From Mastigias papua (taxonomy: Eukaryota > Cnidaria > Scyphozoa > Rhizostomeae > Mastigiidae), in assembly GCA_964019165.1 (NCBI GenBank), contig OZ025269.1, positions 9,101,191-9,165,190 on the forward strand: 64,000 bases of DNA, given 5' to 3'. Of the stretch, positions 1 to 11,195 are shown piece after piece; position 1 is the first letter of the stretch, and each line of letters begins with the position of its first letter. A program made the position numbers and the translations under genes. Under the pieces are notes generated by a model. That model was not told the DNA's origin. It did not search any database and saw only the letters and a program-made list of their open reading frames with translations.

Positions 1-580
1 TCTTTGACGTTGTGCTATTGTATTTTGTTGCTTACTGGCTTTGAAAGCTATTGTAAGAACTAACGATATCGAAGACCTCAGACATCTAATAATACTAAAA
101 GCCTGATTACATGGGAGTTTTCAACCCCGGGGCTGAGTTTCAACCCACTTGACCGAGGTGAAATGAACTTGCTATTACATGTTAGTTTCATCCCCGGGAT
201 ATGAAAAAACGCGCCATCACGCTTTCAGCCCGAGGTATGAAAAAGCGCGAGGGCGTGAATCGCTTTCATGGCAATAAAAAGTTCAGCAATTACCAACTGT
301 TTCTTTCACATATCAGTGTGCAGTTTTCAGCGCTTATATACCTACTTCTTCAGCTACATGGCTTCGCCGTTACGTACAAAATGTTAGAGCTGGAGAGAAA
401 CCTTACGATGTGTGCATTATTCAATGCAAAGAAAAGCAAACTAAGGAGAAAGATGAAACGAATCCGAGCACGTCGAGTCCTTCATAGGTCACGGTTTGTA
501 TTGGTTGCCAGTCATTGCACAGACCAGTGGTGACGACATATGTTTGGGGAAAATGTAGCAGAATACTGCTGAAAGAAGAA

Positions 581-1143
581 TTTTCGTATGTCAAGACTAT
601 CTTTCATGGCTCTGTCTGACGAACTGAGACCTTTCAATACTTTAGGGATATATCAGTGCACTGTTTTAAACACTGCTATCAACTTTTGTTCAGCAATTTG
701 CAAAAATATAGGACCAAAGTATCTGCATTTACCAAGGGACAAAGATGAAATGAGACAAAGCTGGTGAATTTGAATTAAAATTTGGCATGGTTCAAGCATT
801 TAGGTGCACAGATGGAGCCCATATCCACATCGAAAGACCTATAGGAAACTCCCAAGATTACTTTAGCTATTAGCAATTTTACTTATTGAACAATCGAGCT
901 GTCTGTGATGCTAATGGTCAGTTTATCAATGTCGAAAGCAAATGGCCTGAATCAGTCCATGATACAAAGGTTTTTGCAACTATTCAATATTCAATAGGGT
1001 TAAGGTCTGCAAGAAATTTAAATAGAGTGTGCCTTTGGTTGCCTCAAGGCAAGGTGGAGATTTTTAATTCGTGTTGTGGATATCAGGCTACACATGGTAC
1101 CAAATGTGGCACACAGTTGCTTTATACTTCACAACTATCGTGA
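581..1143 (+). pseudogene. Harbinger transposase (DDE_Tnp_4 nuclease) remnant
   Basis: The frames read GPKYLHLPRDKDEM, then FRCTDGAHIHIERP (the IDGTHI-type block with the first catalytic Asp), then NSQDYFSY. A TAG stop near 872 follows, then AVCDANGQFINVESKWPESV and HD, matching the HARBI1-like VCDA...KWPGSVHD block with the second Asp. The frame breaks at about 1143, before any third acidic residue, so the enzyme cannot be functional. Known of the family: it cuts and pastes PIF/Harbinger elements together with a Myb-like partner. Confidence 0.8.
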
Positions 1144-1430
1144 AAGAAATGGAAACATCATTGATAAAGACAAAATGCAGTCACAGATTTTTATTAATCG
1201 TCTTCGCCTTGATTTTTGGAATTACTAGCAAAATTTTAAAGATGGAATAAACAAGAATCGGTGTGGGAAAGGGAGGGCTATGTTAAGTATGGCAAAGTGT
1301 TGAGGGAAAGCTAGTATGAAAATAGACCTAGACAAAGGGCAACGTGTTATGACTCAGTAGAATGTTAGTGTGATGTTAGTTTAGTGTTAGTGTCGAAGAA
1401 ATAATGGCAATGAGTTGTAGAAAACACACG

Positions 1431-1507
1431 GAATGAATGAATGAATGAATGAATGAATAAATGAATGAATGAATGAATGAATGAATGAATGAATGAATGA
1501 ATGAATA
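1431..1507. repeat. (GAAT)n microsatellite
   Basis: About 19 units of GAAT with one substitution, inside the Harbinger element. Confidence 0.97.
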
Positions 1508-1820
1508 GAGTGGCTGATAAAGTAACTGAAAATGGAATTGCTACAGATACATATGAATCAAATGGAAGAAACAAGGGAACCCAATACTCCTGACCCAGTT
1601 TACTCCTGCAATAACAATAAGGGGGAATATGTTCGATCTATCCTCAAGAAACATATCAAACGACATTTATCAGACAATTATTAATTGAGGCTGCAGATTT
1701 AGTTTCATACCAATAAATCTGGTTAAAACTGGTTAGGCACATATGTATATGTAAATATATATTTATATATGTTTATGTGTATAAATGTAAATTTTTGTTT
1801 ATGTTGATGTTCTTTTAAAA

Positions 1821-2640
1821 TCAGAATTGTTCATCATAAGCATTTGAAAAGCAATTTTTTCTTTTTGGTGCAGGACTTGAAAATTGCCCTGGAGACTGAG
1901 GCATATGTCCTTGTTGTTCAAGAGCGCCATGATTGTGAAACAGTAGTTGTTGGCCATGACGACACATGACATTGCTCATCAATTCCATAGATTTTCCCAT
2001 GCCCTGTGCAACCTGCATTATGGACATGCACATTTGCTGCATTACTATTGCAAAAGTCTTATTAGACTCGCGATTTGCCTCTGCCCTACCTCTCTCGAAC
2101 TGAGCACCTTATTTTGCTTCATTTGGCAATAACTGATCCCTCCCGGCGGCACTTAATTGGCGTTCCATACGCCTTCATTTTTTATCTTTAAGTTTGGGTA
2201 TATGATTTGTTTACACTTCCTTTTCCTAATTTCTTGTTCATTGGGGTCACCTATTGGGCTATCAGCTGATGCATAGTAGCCATGTCACTAGTCATAGTTA
2301 CCTTGTCACTGGATGCTGATGACTGAATAGCAGAATCGGTTTCCTCCCCTCTCCCCCCCCTCGATAAGATTTTCTGAATCTCCATTTTCCTGATCAGAAG
2401 AAATACCAAAAGGCAAAGGACTTGTAGAGGGACTCCCTCCCTAAATCATTTTTAGCTGATCGAAGAACTCAAGAACAATTTTCCCATTCCCATTCCTCCA
2501 GCCTGTCATAACTGCGAGGGAAAATTGTTTGCGAATGTGAATATGATTATACCCTCTCTTTATCGAATGTTGCTCTTTCTTCTGCCTGACGATAAACTCG
2601 GTTTTCTTCTTCTTGTCTTCAGCTTTCTCTTTTGTCATGT
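1821..2640 (-). pseudogene. Remnant of the second Harbinger gene (DNA-binding partner)
   Basis: Minus-strand frames at 2441-2638 (ending TGWRNGNGKIVLEFFDQLK) and 1821-2042 (Gln/Met-rich helix, MQVAQGMGKSMELMSNVM) are separated by stops. Harbinger elements carry a second gene for a Myb/SANT-type protein, often convergent with the transposase. The position and the helix-rich, Gln-rich C-terminus fit, but no clear Myb domain survives. Assignment is mainly by context. Confidence 0.4.
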
Positions 2641-3386
2641 GTGTTACCGAAATGGGCCCAAAGAGATCCGGTCAGAATACATTTCTGACATCGATTGCCT
2701 AACAGTCTCATACTACTTTACTTCATCCGAATTGAAATCAATATTTCTGTACTCCACAATGCTCTTGTAATTCGCCAGACATTGTACGAGGTTTAAGACT
2801 TTGTCTCCTTAGTTTCAACGAAACCTGTTACTTTTCTCTTCCGTAATTTCAGTAGTTTCATCGGTATATTCAAATCTGTCTTCTTTTGCAGCCATTTTGT
2901 TATTCATTTTGAACTTACGCGACAAGATGTTGCGCATGCGTCAAAGGCGTTTAGTCTCACGGTTGAAGTGAGTTTGCAAGTACATGAGAATTTACTTTTC
3001 AAAAACAATGGCAATTATCACCTTGAAGATTTCACCTTGGTTAGCTCAAGGTGGGATGAAATTGGGATGAAATCTCAACCCCGGGTGTTATTTCATCCTC
3101 GGGGTTTAATTTGCCCAGATAAGTGAAAATTGTAATCAACAAAGGATGGAAAAGCGAGGTGGGATGGAGTTTCACCTCAGTCACATGGGTTGAAATTCAG
3201 CCCAGGGGTTGAAAACTCTTATGTAATCAGGCCTCAACATTTTTCTGATTTGCCTTTGATGACCTTACCAAAGATGTGCAAGGCCACTGTTACATTTCCC
3301 ATTGCCCTTTGAAGTACATGAAATGAAGGAATATTTGGATTAATTATAATGATTCATAGTGATGTAGAGTATTGATTCTACTTCAG

Positions 3387-3535
3387 TTGCTACACATTTG
3401 CTTGATCGCCATTACTACAATTGGAAGGAAGAGGATAGAATTGAACGTAGCAACATCGAAAAGGAGGCTAGAGAGCTAAGAGAAAAGAAAAATAAAGTTT
3501 TGCAGGATTTAGCTGGCTCTGCAGATTCTGGTGAT
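3387..3535 (+). CDS. Candidate internal exon upstream of the kinase exons (charged helix)
   Basis: Seen: an acceptor (tctacttcag) opens a frame that stays open to a good donor (GAT followed by gtatgt). It encodes about 49 residues dominated by Glu, Lys and Arg (for example EEDRIERSNIEKEARELREK), which should form an amphipathic helix or short coiled coil. The exon ends in phase 0, and the next kinase exon (11196) begins in phase 0, so the two can be joined directly. It needs one base from an earlier exon, so the gene would start left of this window. Inference: it belongs to the tyrosine kinase transcript. It could instead be an exon of another plus-strand gene, or chance. No domain family is recognised. 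Confidence 0.5.
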
Positions 3536-4780
3536 GTATGTTTATTCCTTTTTGTTTTCTCTACTCATACATTATTAAGTGTTCCATTGCTATGTTTATT
3601 TACTTCTAGTATGTTACTACCGCTATATCATCACTGTCTAACCAAATTTCATTAGTTTTGCTATGTTGCTTTATGCTGTGTCTTGTCATGTATCATAAAA
3701 ATCATTGTGCCCTGTTGTGGCTCGATGTTTTCTCATGTTACTTAGTGTTCGATTGAAAATGATTAGCAGAACGTCTAAACTATGGATGTCCTAGGTGACC
3801 ACAATCTCTTGAAGCACCTGTCCTGGACAGAATATTTGCGTTAGATAGCAGTTGCTTGCAGGCAAAACCGTTGGAGTATTGCGGAAAGGTTACTATTATG
3901 ATGGCTGTATTTATACAATATGTGAAATGCTTTTTAGGGGTCTTTTTGATTGTCTGAGTGGTTCTATCAATGAAAATTGCTTTGTGGGTTTTCAGGGCTA
4001 CTGGAAGTGTGCTCAAGATCCTTTATGTAAAATTGCATAATCTTCAAGGGAAGCCTTATTTGATTGCTGAATTTGGAAGATACTCTTGGTGTGCATTGGA
4101 ACTGTGGATGCTTCCATACCTTCATATTGACTAAAGTCCAGAAATTTGAAAGTCTTTCCGGATACATTTGCATAGTTTTCTTCCTGAGTAAAAATTATTC
4201 TGTGGCAACGCTCTGCCAGGGTGTAACTGTGATATCATGTGGAATCATTGGTTCTGGGGATTGTCTGCTTTCGTGTTCTTGGCTAGGGGTTTCAGGATTT
4301 GCTCATGTCCTTTGGTTCTGGAATAATGTTTGCCAGAGCATTGTCTCTCTAGCTCTGACTTTAGTGGTGCAATGCCTATGTGGTCAGTGTTGGGTTTTTT
4401 GATTTTATGTCCTCAATTGGATATGATAATGTTTAATTCATTGAGAAAGAGCCCTTCTTGATATATGATCTAATCTCTGTAATTGAAGTATGACGAGATG
4501 CTGGATGCTCTTCATGGCATGATTGTTGCTACCATGATCCAACTATTGTACTTTGCACTATTCGATCCTTAACGTTTCTGCAGCTATTTGACACTGTTTA
4601 GCATCATTTAAGATGATGTAGATGAGCTTCTCTCATCATACGAGGAAGTACCACCACTCTGTCTATTAGTACCTTTAGTGACCTTGTCTCTTTCAGCACT
4701 AGGATAGAGATTCTGGGTCTTTTTAGTTGGTATGTTTGCTGTGATTAGTTGCTATAAGAGGCTGTTGTGCTTGTTTGACC
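3536..4780. other. Intron sequence without recognised features
   Basis: AT-rich. A 112-codon Cys-rich frame at 4064-4402 matches nothing I know, and I see no splice signals that would use it. Several overlapping short frames lie on both strands. Confidence 0.5.
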
Positions 4781-4799
4781 CCAGACCATGCTTGAAGTA

Positions 4800-7700
4800 C
4801 CATTGGAAAAGGTGGACTGCAGACCTGCCGCCAGACAGTACAGAGACCCAGACCCATCAGTAGCGCTTTAGGAGGCTACCTCTTCAGCTGGTGTATAATC
4901 TCGGGCTATATGCTATTCCATTTCCCGACTGGAGCCACTCCTAGCTCACAGCTCTGGGGGGAGGGGCTTCTAAGGCTACAAGATAGCTATGGGAATTTTC
5001 AGAGGCTCACCATTAATCGCTGCCTCTATCACTTTGACTGACCCAATTATCACTCACTTTATATTTGTACTATGCTTCCCATTCAAACAGATATTAGCTC
5101 TACAGCAGTTACCAATGTGGCACATTCTGAACTCTTTTCTATCTCATTTTGCAACATTCGTGGACTGTACTCTAATCTCAACCCTATACACTATCACATC
5201 CAGTCCTCAAATCCTCGTGCACTCTTTCTCGCCAAAACTAAAATCAAGCCACTTGACCCAAGTGACAATTCCATTCTCTCTCTTCATCTGAAATGCTTCG
5301 GAAATGAGATGTTTTCCTCTTTTTTCCCTAATAGTTGTGCTTGTGCATGTGTCCACTCTGATTTACAAAGCTCTCGTTTAACTCAATGTGACCTCTTTAG
5401 CCCTAGTTTTCAACTCTTCTGGTTAAAAAATTTCCCCTCCTACTACTGAAAAATTCATTTTCACCCTGTACTGCTTTCCAAACTCAACTAATCATGACCT
5501 CCTATTTGACCATCTATCTAGATCAATTGACACAAAAGCTCTTCAATCTCCACGCTGTGAATCATTATCCTTAGTGATTTCAATGTCCACAATCGTGATT
5601 GGCTTATCCATTCTTCACTGCTGGTCGTGATGCAGAGACCTTTGCCATTGTGAATGGCCTGCCATAATTGATATCAGAACCCACACATATCCCTGATCGC
5701 TCAGGGGACAAAGCTAATACCCTCGATCTTTTTCTTACATCAAGCCCAGATATCTACTCAGACCACCTGTAGATTTCCCTCTTGGTAATTCTGATCTCTG
5801 TCTTATCACCCTACAACATAATTTTGTCTCCCACCAGGATAGATCTTTCTCTTCTCAACAAGTTTTCTATTATAGCAAAGCTGACTGGGACTTTCTTCGA
5901 ACCTTTTTTGTCGCATATCCCTGGTATTCCAGCTTCTCTAATGATCCTTCCTATGTTACCATTTTCATCAATAACGGAAGTCAGGTTGGTATGGATTTTT
6001 TTGTTCGCTCTTCATATATACCTGGCATATTCTCCAAAGTGGTTCAATTCACAATGTGCAATAGCTGTCAAAACTAAAAACCATCGCTTCAAAGAATGTA
6101 AACATCACCAAACTCCACACATTAGAGCTTTATTTTTGCACGTTCGTATCCTTTGCTCCAGAACCTTAAATGTGTCAAAACCTACTTTGTCAACCTCATC
6201 AACAATAATATTGCTACCTGTCAAACTGAATCGTGCTCCTTCTGGCCCTTACCCAAAATTGCCCTCTCAAAACTTTTGCCATTCTTCTTTTCCACCTCTA
6301 ACAAACAACTCTAGCTCATCTTCATGCACTCCTTCCTCTGAAGAAAACCTTTTTCACATCTACCTTTGCTTCCAATTCCATCTCGTCCCATCCCCCTCTC
6401 TACTCTACCTCCACCACCACAATGCCCTTATTTTATTCTCTCACACAATGTTTGGAAATCCGTTCTTCAGCTGAACACCTCGAAATCCAAAGGACCTGAT
6501 AGTATACCTGCTATAGTTCAAAAGTCCTGTACCCCTGAACTCGCTACTGTTCTCAACAAGCTTTTTCAGCTTTCCTGCAATCTTGGTATATTCCTTTCCT
6601 CTTAGAAACTTGCTTATTTTTTCCCTATCCCCAAAAAGGGACAAATCTGACTCTTCAAGCTATCGCTCTGTTGCGATCACTTCTCTCAGCTCCAAGACTA
6701 TGGAGACAATTATTACCAACAACTGCTTGCCTTCCTTGAAACTAACAACCTTCTTTCTTATCACCAGTATGGCTTTCAACAAGCCAGATCTACTGGTGAC
6801 CTTCTAGCCCATACTTTTCAAGCTTGGTCCTCTGCTCTAGAATTCTACAGTGAGAGTAGAGTGATTTCTTTCGATATTTCCAAAGCCGCAAACGTTTTCT
6901 TGCTATGCTCCCAATGTTCGGTCTCCATCACACTCTCATTACATGGATTGCTAGCTTTCTATCTGATAAATCAATTGCAATTAGGGTCAATGACTTCCTC
7001 TCTAGGCCCATTCTATCGACTCAGTTGTACCTCAGCGCTCTGTTCTATATCTCCTGTTCTATTCATCCTCTTCATAAATGACCTGCTTTCCTCGACATCT
7101 TCTAGCATTTTCTCTTTCACTAATGACACTTATTTAACTTCATCTTTTTCATCCAATCCGCAATACCTTGCCTATTCCAATATGTCACCTCACTGTAGCA
7201 CCTCAGCCTCACTTCTCACCAGTGATTTGACAAATGTAGAGAGGTTGGATAGCAACAAACTTGTTACGTTCAATCAAAAATGACAACACAGGTTGTCATA
7301 TCACTCAAACATCACCAAGATCCCCCCCCCCTGTTTTCATGAACTGCCATGAATTGGACACTTAATCTTCTTTCACTCAGCTTGGTCTTTCTATTTCATC
7401 GAATCTTACTTGGAAACTCTACATCCACTCCATTGCTAAGCATGCATCTCAGAAACTCAGCGTTCTATCTAGAGCCCATGGCTATTTCTCACCTTCTCAG
7501 CTGTTGACTATCTATAAATCCCCCATTCGACCTTCTCTGGAGCACTGCTCCCGTATTTTCTCCCCATCTTCTTGATAAAGTCTGGTCTAAAGCAGTCAGT
7601 CTATTCAACAATCCAAACCTCACCAGATCTCTACAGTCTCTCTTCCATCGTTGTCTGGTTGCAGATCTTTCCGTTTTATATTGATATTTTCACGGGCATA

Positions 7701-8035
7701 GCTCTCTGGAAACCAAGAATATTATTCCCGATCCAGTGAGACGTCTTCAAACAACCAGAAGCACTGCCCAATCACACCCTTTCCAAGTTATGCTACCTAT
7801 TCCACGAACTCTAGCTCACAATTCATCTCTCATTCCAAGAATTTTTAAACTATTAAGCACATCACCTTCTGCTACTTTCCCGAATCCTACAACTTATCAT
7901 CTTTCAAATCTAGCATCAAAAGCTTTATCGTACCACTCCATCTACTTGGCCTTTCTCCCTTTTTTACTTCTTCCTTTGTCGGGGTATTGTTATTGGCGCC
8001 TTTCTCGGTCATTCCATACTAAAATGGTAATGTTT
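4800..8035 (+). mobile_element. Non-LTR retrotransposon (Jockey/CR1-like LINE), nearly full length but decayed
   Basis: A GC-richer leader (about 4800-4990, with ctctggggggaggggcttc) precedes an endonuclease region starting near 5072. The recognisable pieces are FCNIRGLYSNLN (the APE-type N-terminus), a degraded GDFNVHN-like block near 5580, and the SDH-type region near 5790. Reverse transcriptase pieces follow: KSKGPDSIP (6489), SYRSVAITSLSSKTMET (6655), the S(L)DISKA block near 6865, FILFINDLL (7063) and the degraded F(A/T)DDTY box near 7115. Later frames (KHASQKLSVL, RPSLEH, the TLPSATFP-like end near 7850-8030) match the usual C-terminal region. Every domain is broken by stops or frameshifts, so this is an old copy. 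Confidence 0.85.
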
Positions 8036-8039
8036 TAGT

Positions 8040-9130
8040 CGTTAGGCTGGACATGAAGGGAATGGATGTAGCATTGGATTTCTGATTTGAGGAATTTCAG
8101 GAGTGATATCTCTGATTAGGGCACTTAGTCAAAGTTTCAGTAAATATGAATTTAATTGGCTACCGGTGGTTGCTATAAATGTCAACTTGTCGGCCATTAA
8201 CATATTTGCAGTTGAATTCATTTATATTTTGAGAGTTTTCTATTCGTTTGGTAGAGTCTTCCATGATCTACATTATAAAAAATTAAACCGTTTCAATACT
8301 ATATGTTTTAGTTTAAACTCTGGCTAGCGGAAAGCTACCACCATTTCTTAATCAGTATTGCAGGTCTGCTATAGGAAAACATCTCTCGTAAACGTAGCAC
8401 TAGAGTTATAACTGAAATTTGAATTTTGTATTATTAGCAATTCCAGATTCTGTACATTTATGGGTACTGAATCGTCCTTATGCAGTAAGGCATCAAGATC
8501 TAAAGCTGGATCTTATTATGTGATCTGTAGAGCCTTTTCTTGTTTACAGTCTATCTTTTTGTTTATATTTCTGCCATGATTCATCCAGATCAGAGGACAG
8601 TACCCAAGCTGTGATAGTATGATGGCTCAGACAACTTTTTTGAGTATCTCTGTAACCATAGCCGTAGAAAATCTTGATAGGACGTGCAATTTTTGCTGAT
8701 CTTTTTGCATCAAGTTGTAATATGCTCCTTGAAACTCATTTAATATAATACCTAGCAGTTTTTCTTACCTGCTAAGCTCAACGATTGTCTTATCAATCTT
8801 ACTTGATATCATTTCACTGTGGTTTTCGAACACTAGCAGGCGTTATTTTTCTTCCTTTAATTAAACTCGTTATTGTGAACCCATTTTGCAATTAAAGTGC
8901 TTTCCTTCGTAAGAACATCCATCTTTGTGTGCTGTGATGTTCTCCACAGCAACTCCGTTGTCAGGTGGAGACTCGCCAGGAATTAAATTGAAGCCTCTTA
9001 ATTGATAGGTCCAGAACGAACTTTACCCGGTTTATGATACCTCCTCATATATATATATATATATATATATGTTCATTCCATTAGTAAAATTGTGTTAGGC
9101 TTATGTTCATATCACTTAGAGGTCACTGCA
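8040..9130. other. Intron sequence; (AT)n tract only
   Basis: Nothing gene-like is seen. A short (AT)n run lies at about 9047-9070. Confidence 0.6.
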
Positions 9131-9139
9131 ATATTAATA

Positions 9140-9418
9140 TTAATGTTTAAATATTTTCCAATGCATGTAGACCAAAGCTTTGTTATGTCTTTCAAGGTAT
9201 TCCCTTTTTGCTAATTCTGAAAATCCTGGTTTGATATGTTCTATGTTTTCGTCATTTTCATGACATAATCTGCTTTTTGGGTTTATCCTGCCTTTGATTA
9301 CCTTACGATAGTTATTTGTGGCAAGGCTCTGATCCTGTGCTGCAATAATGACCTCCTCAGTTTCCCCTTTCAAGCTAGCACTTCTCATCGGTTTATCGTT
9401 GTTCTTCTTATCCACGTC
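9140..9418 (-). mobile_element. Second, tandem LINE 3' fragment of the same family
   Basis: The minus-strand frame contains IIAAQDQSLATNNYRKV, SRLCHENDENIEHI and KREYLERHNKALVYMHW. These align with the AQEQAIRT, CRLC...DETV and QYKKCHHDRIAHVIRW blocks of the fragment just upstream on the same strand. So two diverged copies of the same LINE C-terminal segment lie head to tail. Several zinc-ligand cysteines are lost. Confidence 0.65.
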
Positions 9419-9484
9419 TGCTTCCTTAGCTCTGTCGGGAGAAGACAGGCCTTTTGCAAGGTTCCAACGGAAATGGTGGGATTT

Positions 9485-10290
9485 CTAGTTAGTCCTTTTA
9501 CAACAGTTTTTTGAAATTGTGCCTAATGCTCCAATAACTGCTGCTATTACTATCACTTCACTACAATTCCAAACCCTCTTCAATTCATATTTAAGATCTT
9601 GATACTTGTCCAGTTTCTCCTTCTCTTTCTCAACAACTCTAGTGTCAAAACGGCACGCCACATCCACCACCTTCCAAGATCTAGTATCTTTATCAAAAAC
9701 TACAATGTCTGGCCGCGGGTTCTCCAGGACCTTGTCCGTTTGTATGTTTATGCCCCACAGGATTTTCATGGTTTTGTTTCCTGATCCCTTTTCTGGTTTG
9801 TGATCGTACCACTTTTCCGCATGCTCTATGTCATAGGCTTTACATAGCTGCCAACGGATAACATGTGCGATTCTGTCATGATGGCACTTCTTATACTGTC
9901 TGGCAAAGGATCTTGCACTCTGACACCAAGTAGGCAACTGTTTCATCCTTCTCTCCACAAAGCCTGCACATGGGAGAAATGCTCCCTTTTTCGATGAACT
10001 GTCTAGTATACGGTGTTCTTATAGCTTGCTCTTGTGCTTGCATAATTTTTCCTTTAAATCTTCTTTTCTCAACTAATCCCAAGTCTTTTGATCTCTAAAT
10101 TCTGTATTCTTGAAAAACATGTTGTGTAAGTTTTTACCTTTCAAATTGTCTTATCTACTTTCCAAAATTTCTTCTTTTCTTTTTCCAATATTAGCAGCTC
10201 CTTCTGGTTTGACAGCTTCCAGCATCTCTTCCTTGCTATCAGAAGCATACAAATACAAACGGGTTGTTTCAATCGCTACACAACCCTCTG
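9485..10290 (-). mobile_element. LINE 3' fragment (C-terminal part of the polyprotein)
   Basis: Minus-strand frames read, in order, KGKNLHNMFF, RKEDLKGKIMQAQEQAIRT, a degenerate zinc-knuckle-like CRLCGEKDETVAYLVSEC (a Cys-x2-Cys pair and a last Cys, with the expected His replaced by Tyr), then QYKKCHHDRIAHVIRW and LDKYQDLKYELKRVWNCSEV. I recognise this arrangement as the C-terminal region of LINE polyproteins common in invertebrates; the clade is uncertain. A frameshift near 9900-9960 separates the two large frames. No reverse transcriptase core is present, so this is a severe 5' truncation. Confidence 0.7.
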
Positions 10291-11195
10291 TGCTGATCAG
10301 GCCTCCACCCCCTTCCTATCTTTTAGTTATAACCTATAAACATCACCTTTTTTATAAACATCACTATAACCATCCACTAGAGTACTGATGAGCCCCAGCT
10401 TATAAGAGAAGGAACTAAAGCTAAAGAAATTAGTAGGCAATGCGGTACAAGTCATTTTACGATAAACTGAAATTTTAAGACAAGATGGATCGTTACTATC
10501 AATACAGACATAAAGAAAAGCTAAGATCCTGTTGGCTTTCTTTTTCCATGGTAAAACATATGTTTAATGGGGAAGTTATCCTTCTGTCTGCATGCATGTT
10601 ATGATTTGCTTCTTTCTTTTCGGATCGCATGCAGGTGGGGACAGTTTCACATACTAATGACAAATGTGAAAACTGATTTCAAATGCAAATGAAGTTCAGG
10701 CATCTTCTAAATAGCATCGATTCTGCTCTGAAAGTGGCCCGCCATCTATGACTTTTCTCTGAAATTGACACTCCTTGAGGAAGGGTTGGACAATGCTGGT
10801 GTACACGAAAACAGTATTTCTGCAAGCTTTTTACACTAGCCAAACAGCTATTATCTGTAGGAGGCTGTGCATACCTTTATAATTCCTCAATTGGCAGTCT
10901 TTTGTATTCTCTCAGTTGTGTTATCTAGTTTTCCGTCTTCGAATGAAACTTTTCTTACGTTCTCTTTCATTAATTTTGGTACTGAGCTTAGCCCTCCGGA
11001 GGCCTCCCTCTTTTGTATGTTTTTATGTATTTAGGTAGGTACCTGTGTTTAAATATGTATATTTATATTGATATATGTTTGCTTCGGTATTTATTTCTTT
11101 TTTTCTCTTGCTTGTTGTACCCAGCCCTTATTCTTATATACGTTATTTTATTTGTATCTCAAATCTAGTCGTTGTATGCTTTCTGTATTTTATAG
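10290..11195. other. Intron sequence before the giant kinase exon
   Basis: Nothing recognised. The last 20 bases before 11196 (gctttctgtattttatag) are a good polypyrimidine tract and acceptor. Confidence 0.6.

Larger units (their letters stand above)
98..3236. mobile_element. PIF/Harbinger DNA transposon with long terminal inverted repeats (decayed)
   Basis: The left end from 101 (GCCTGATTACATGGGAG) and the right end to 3232 are imperfect inverted repeats of about 70 bases or more, including the GTTTTCAACCCC block. Further inverted similarity lies inward (160-200 against 3030-3115). Inside are a broken Harbinger-type nuclease on the plus strand and short minus-strand frames in the place of the second, DNA-binding gene. 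I see no clean 3-base target duplication at these edges (AAA left, CTC right), so the exact ends may be off by a few bases. It sits in the intron upstream of the candidate exon at 3387. Confidence 0.8.

Noticed and set aside
201..533. 110-codon plus-strand frame at the left edge
   Set aside because: It overlaps the Harbinger terminal repeat and has no family resemblance; probably chance.
1431..1507. Regular short repeats checked as a CRISPR array
   Set aside because: Uninterrupted 4-base tandem units without spacers in an animal genome; no array anywhere in the window.
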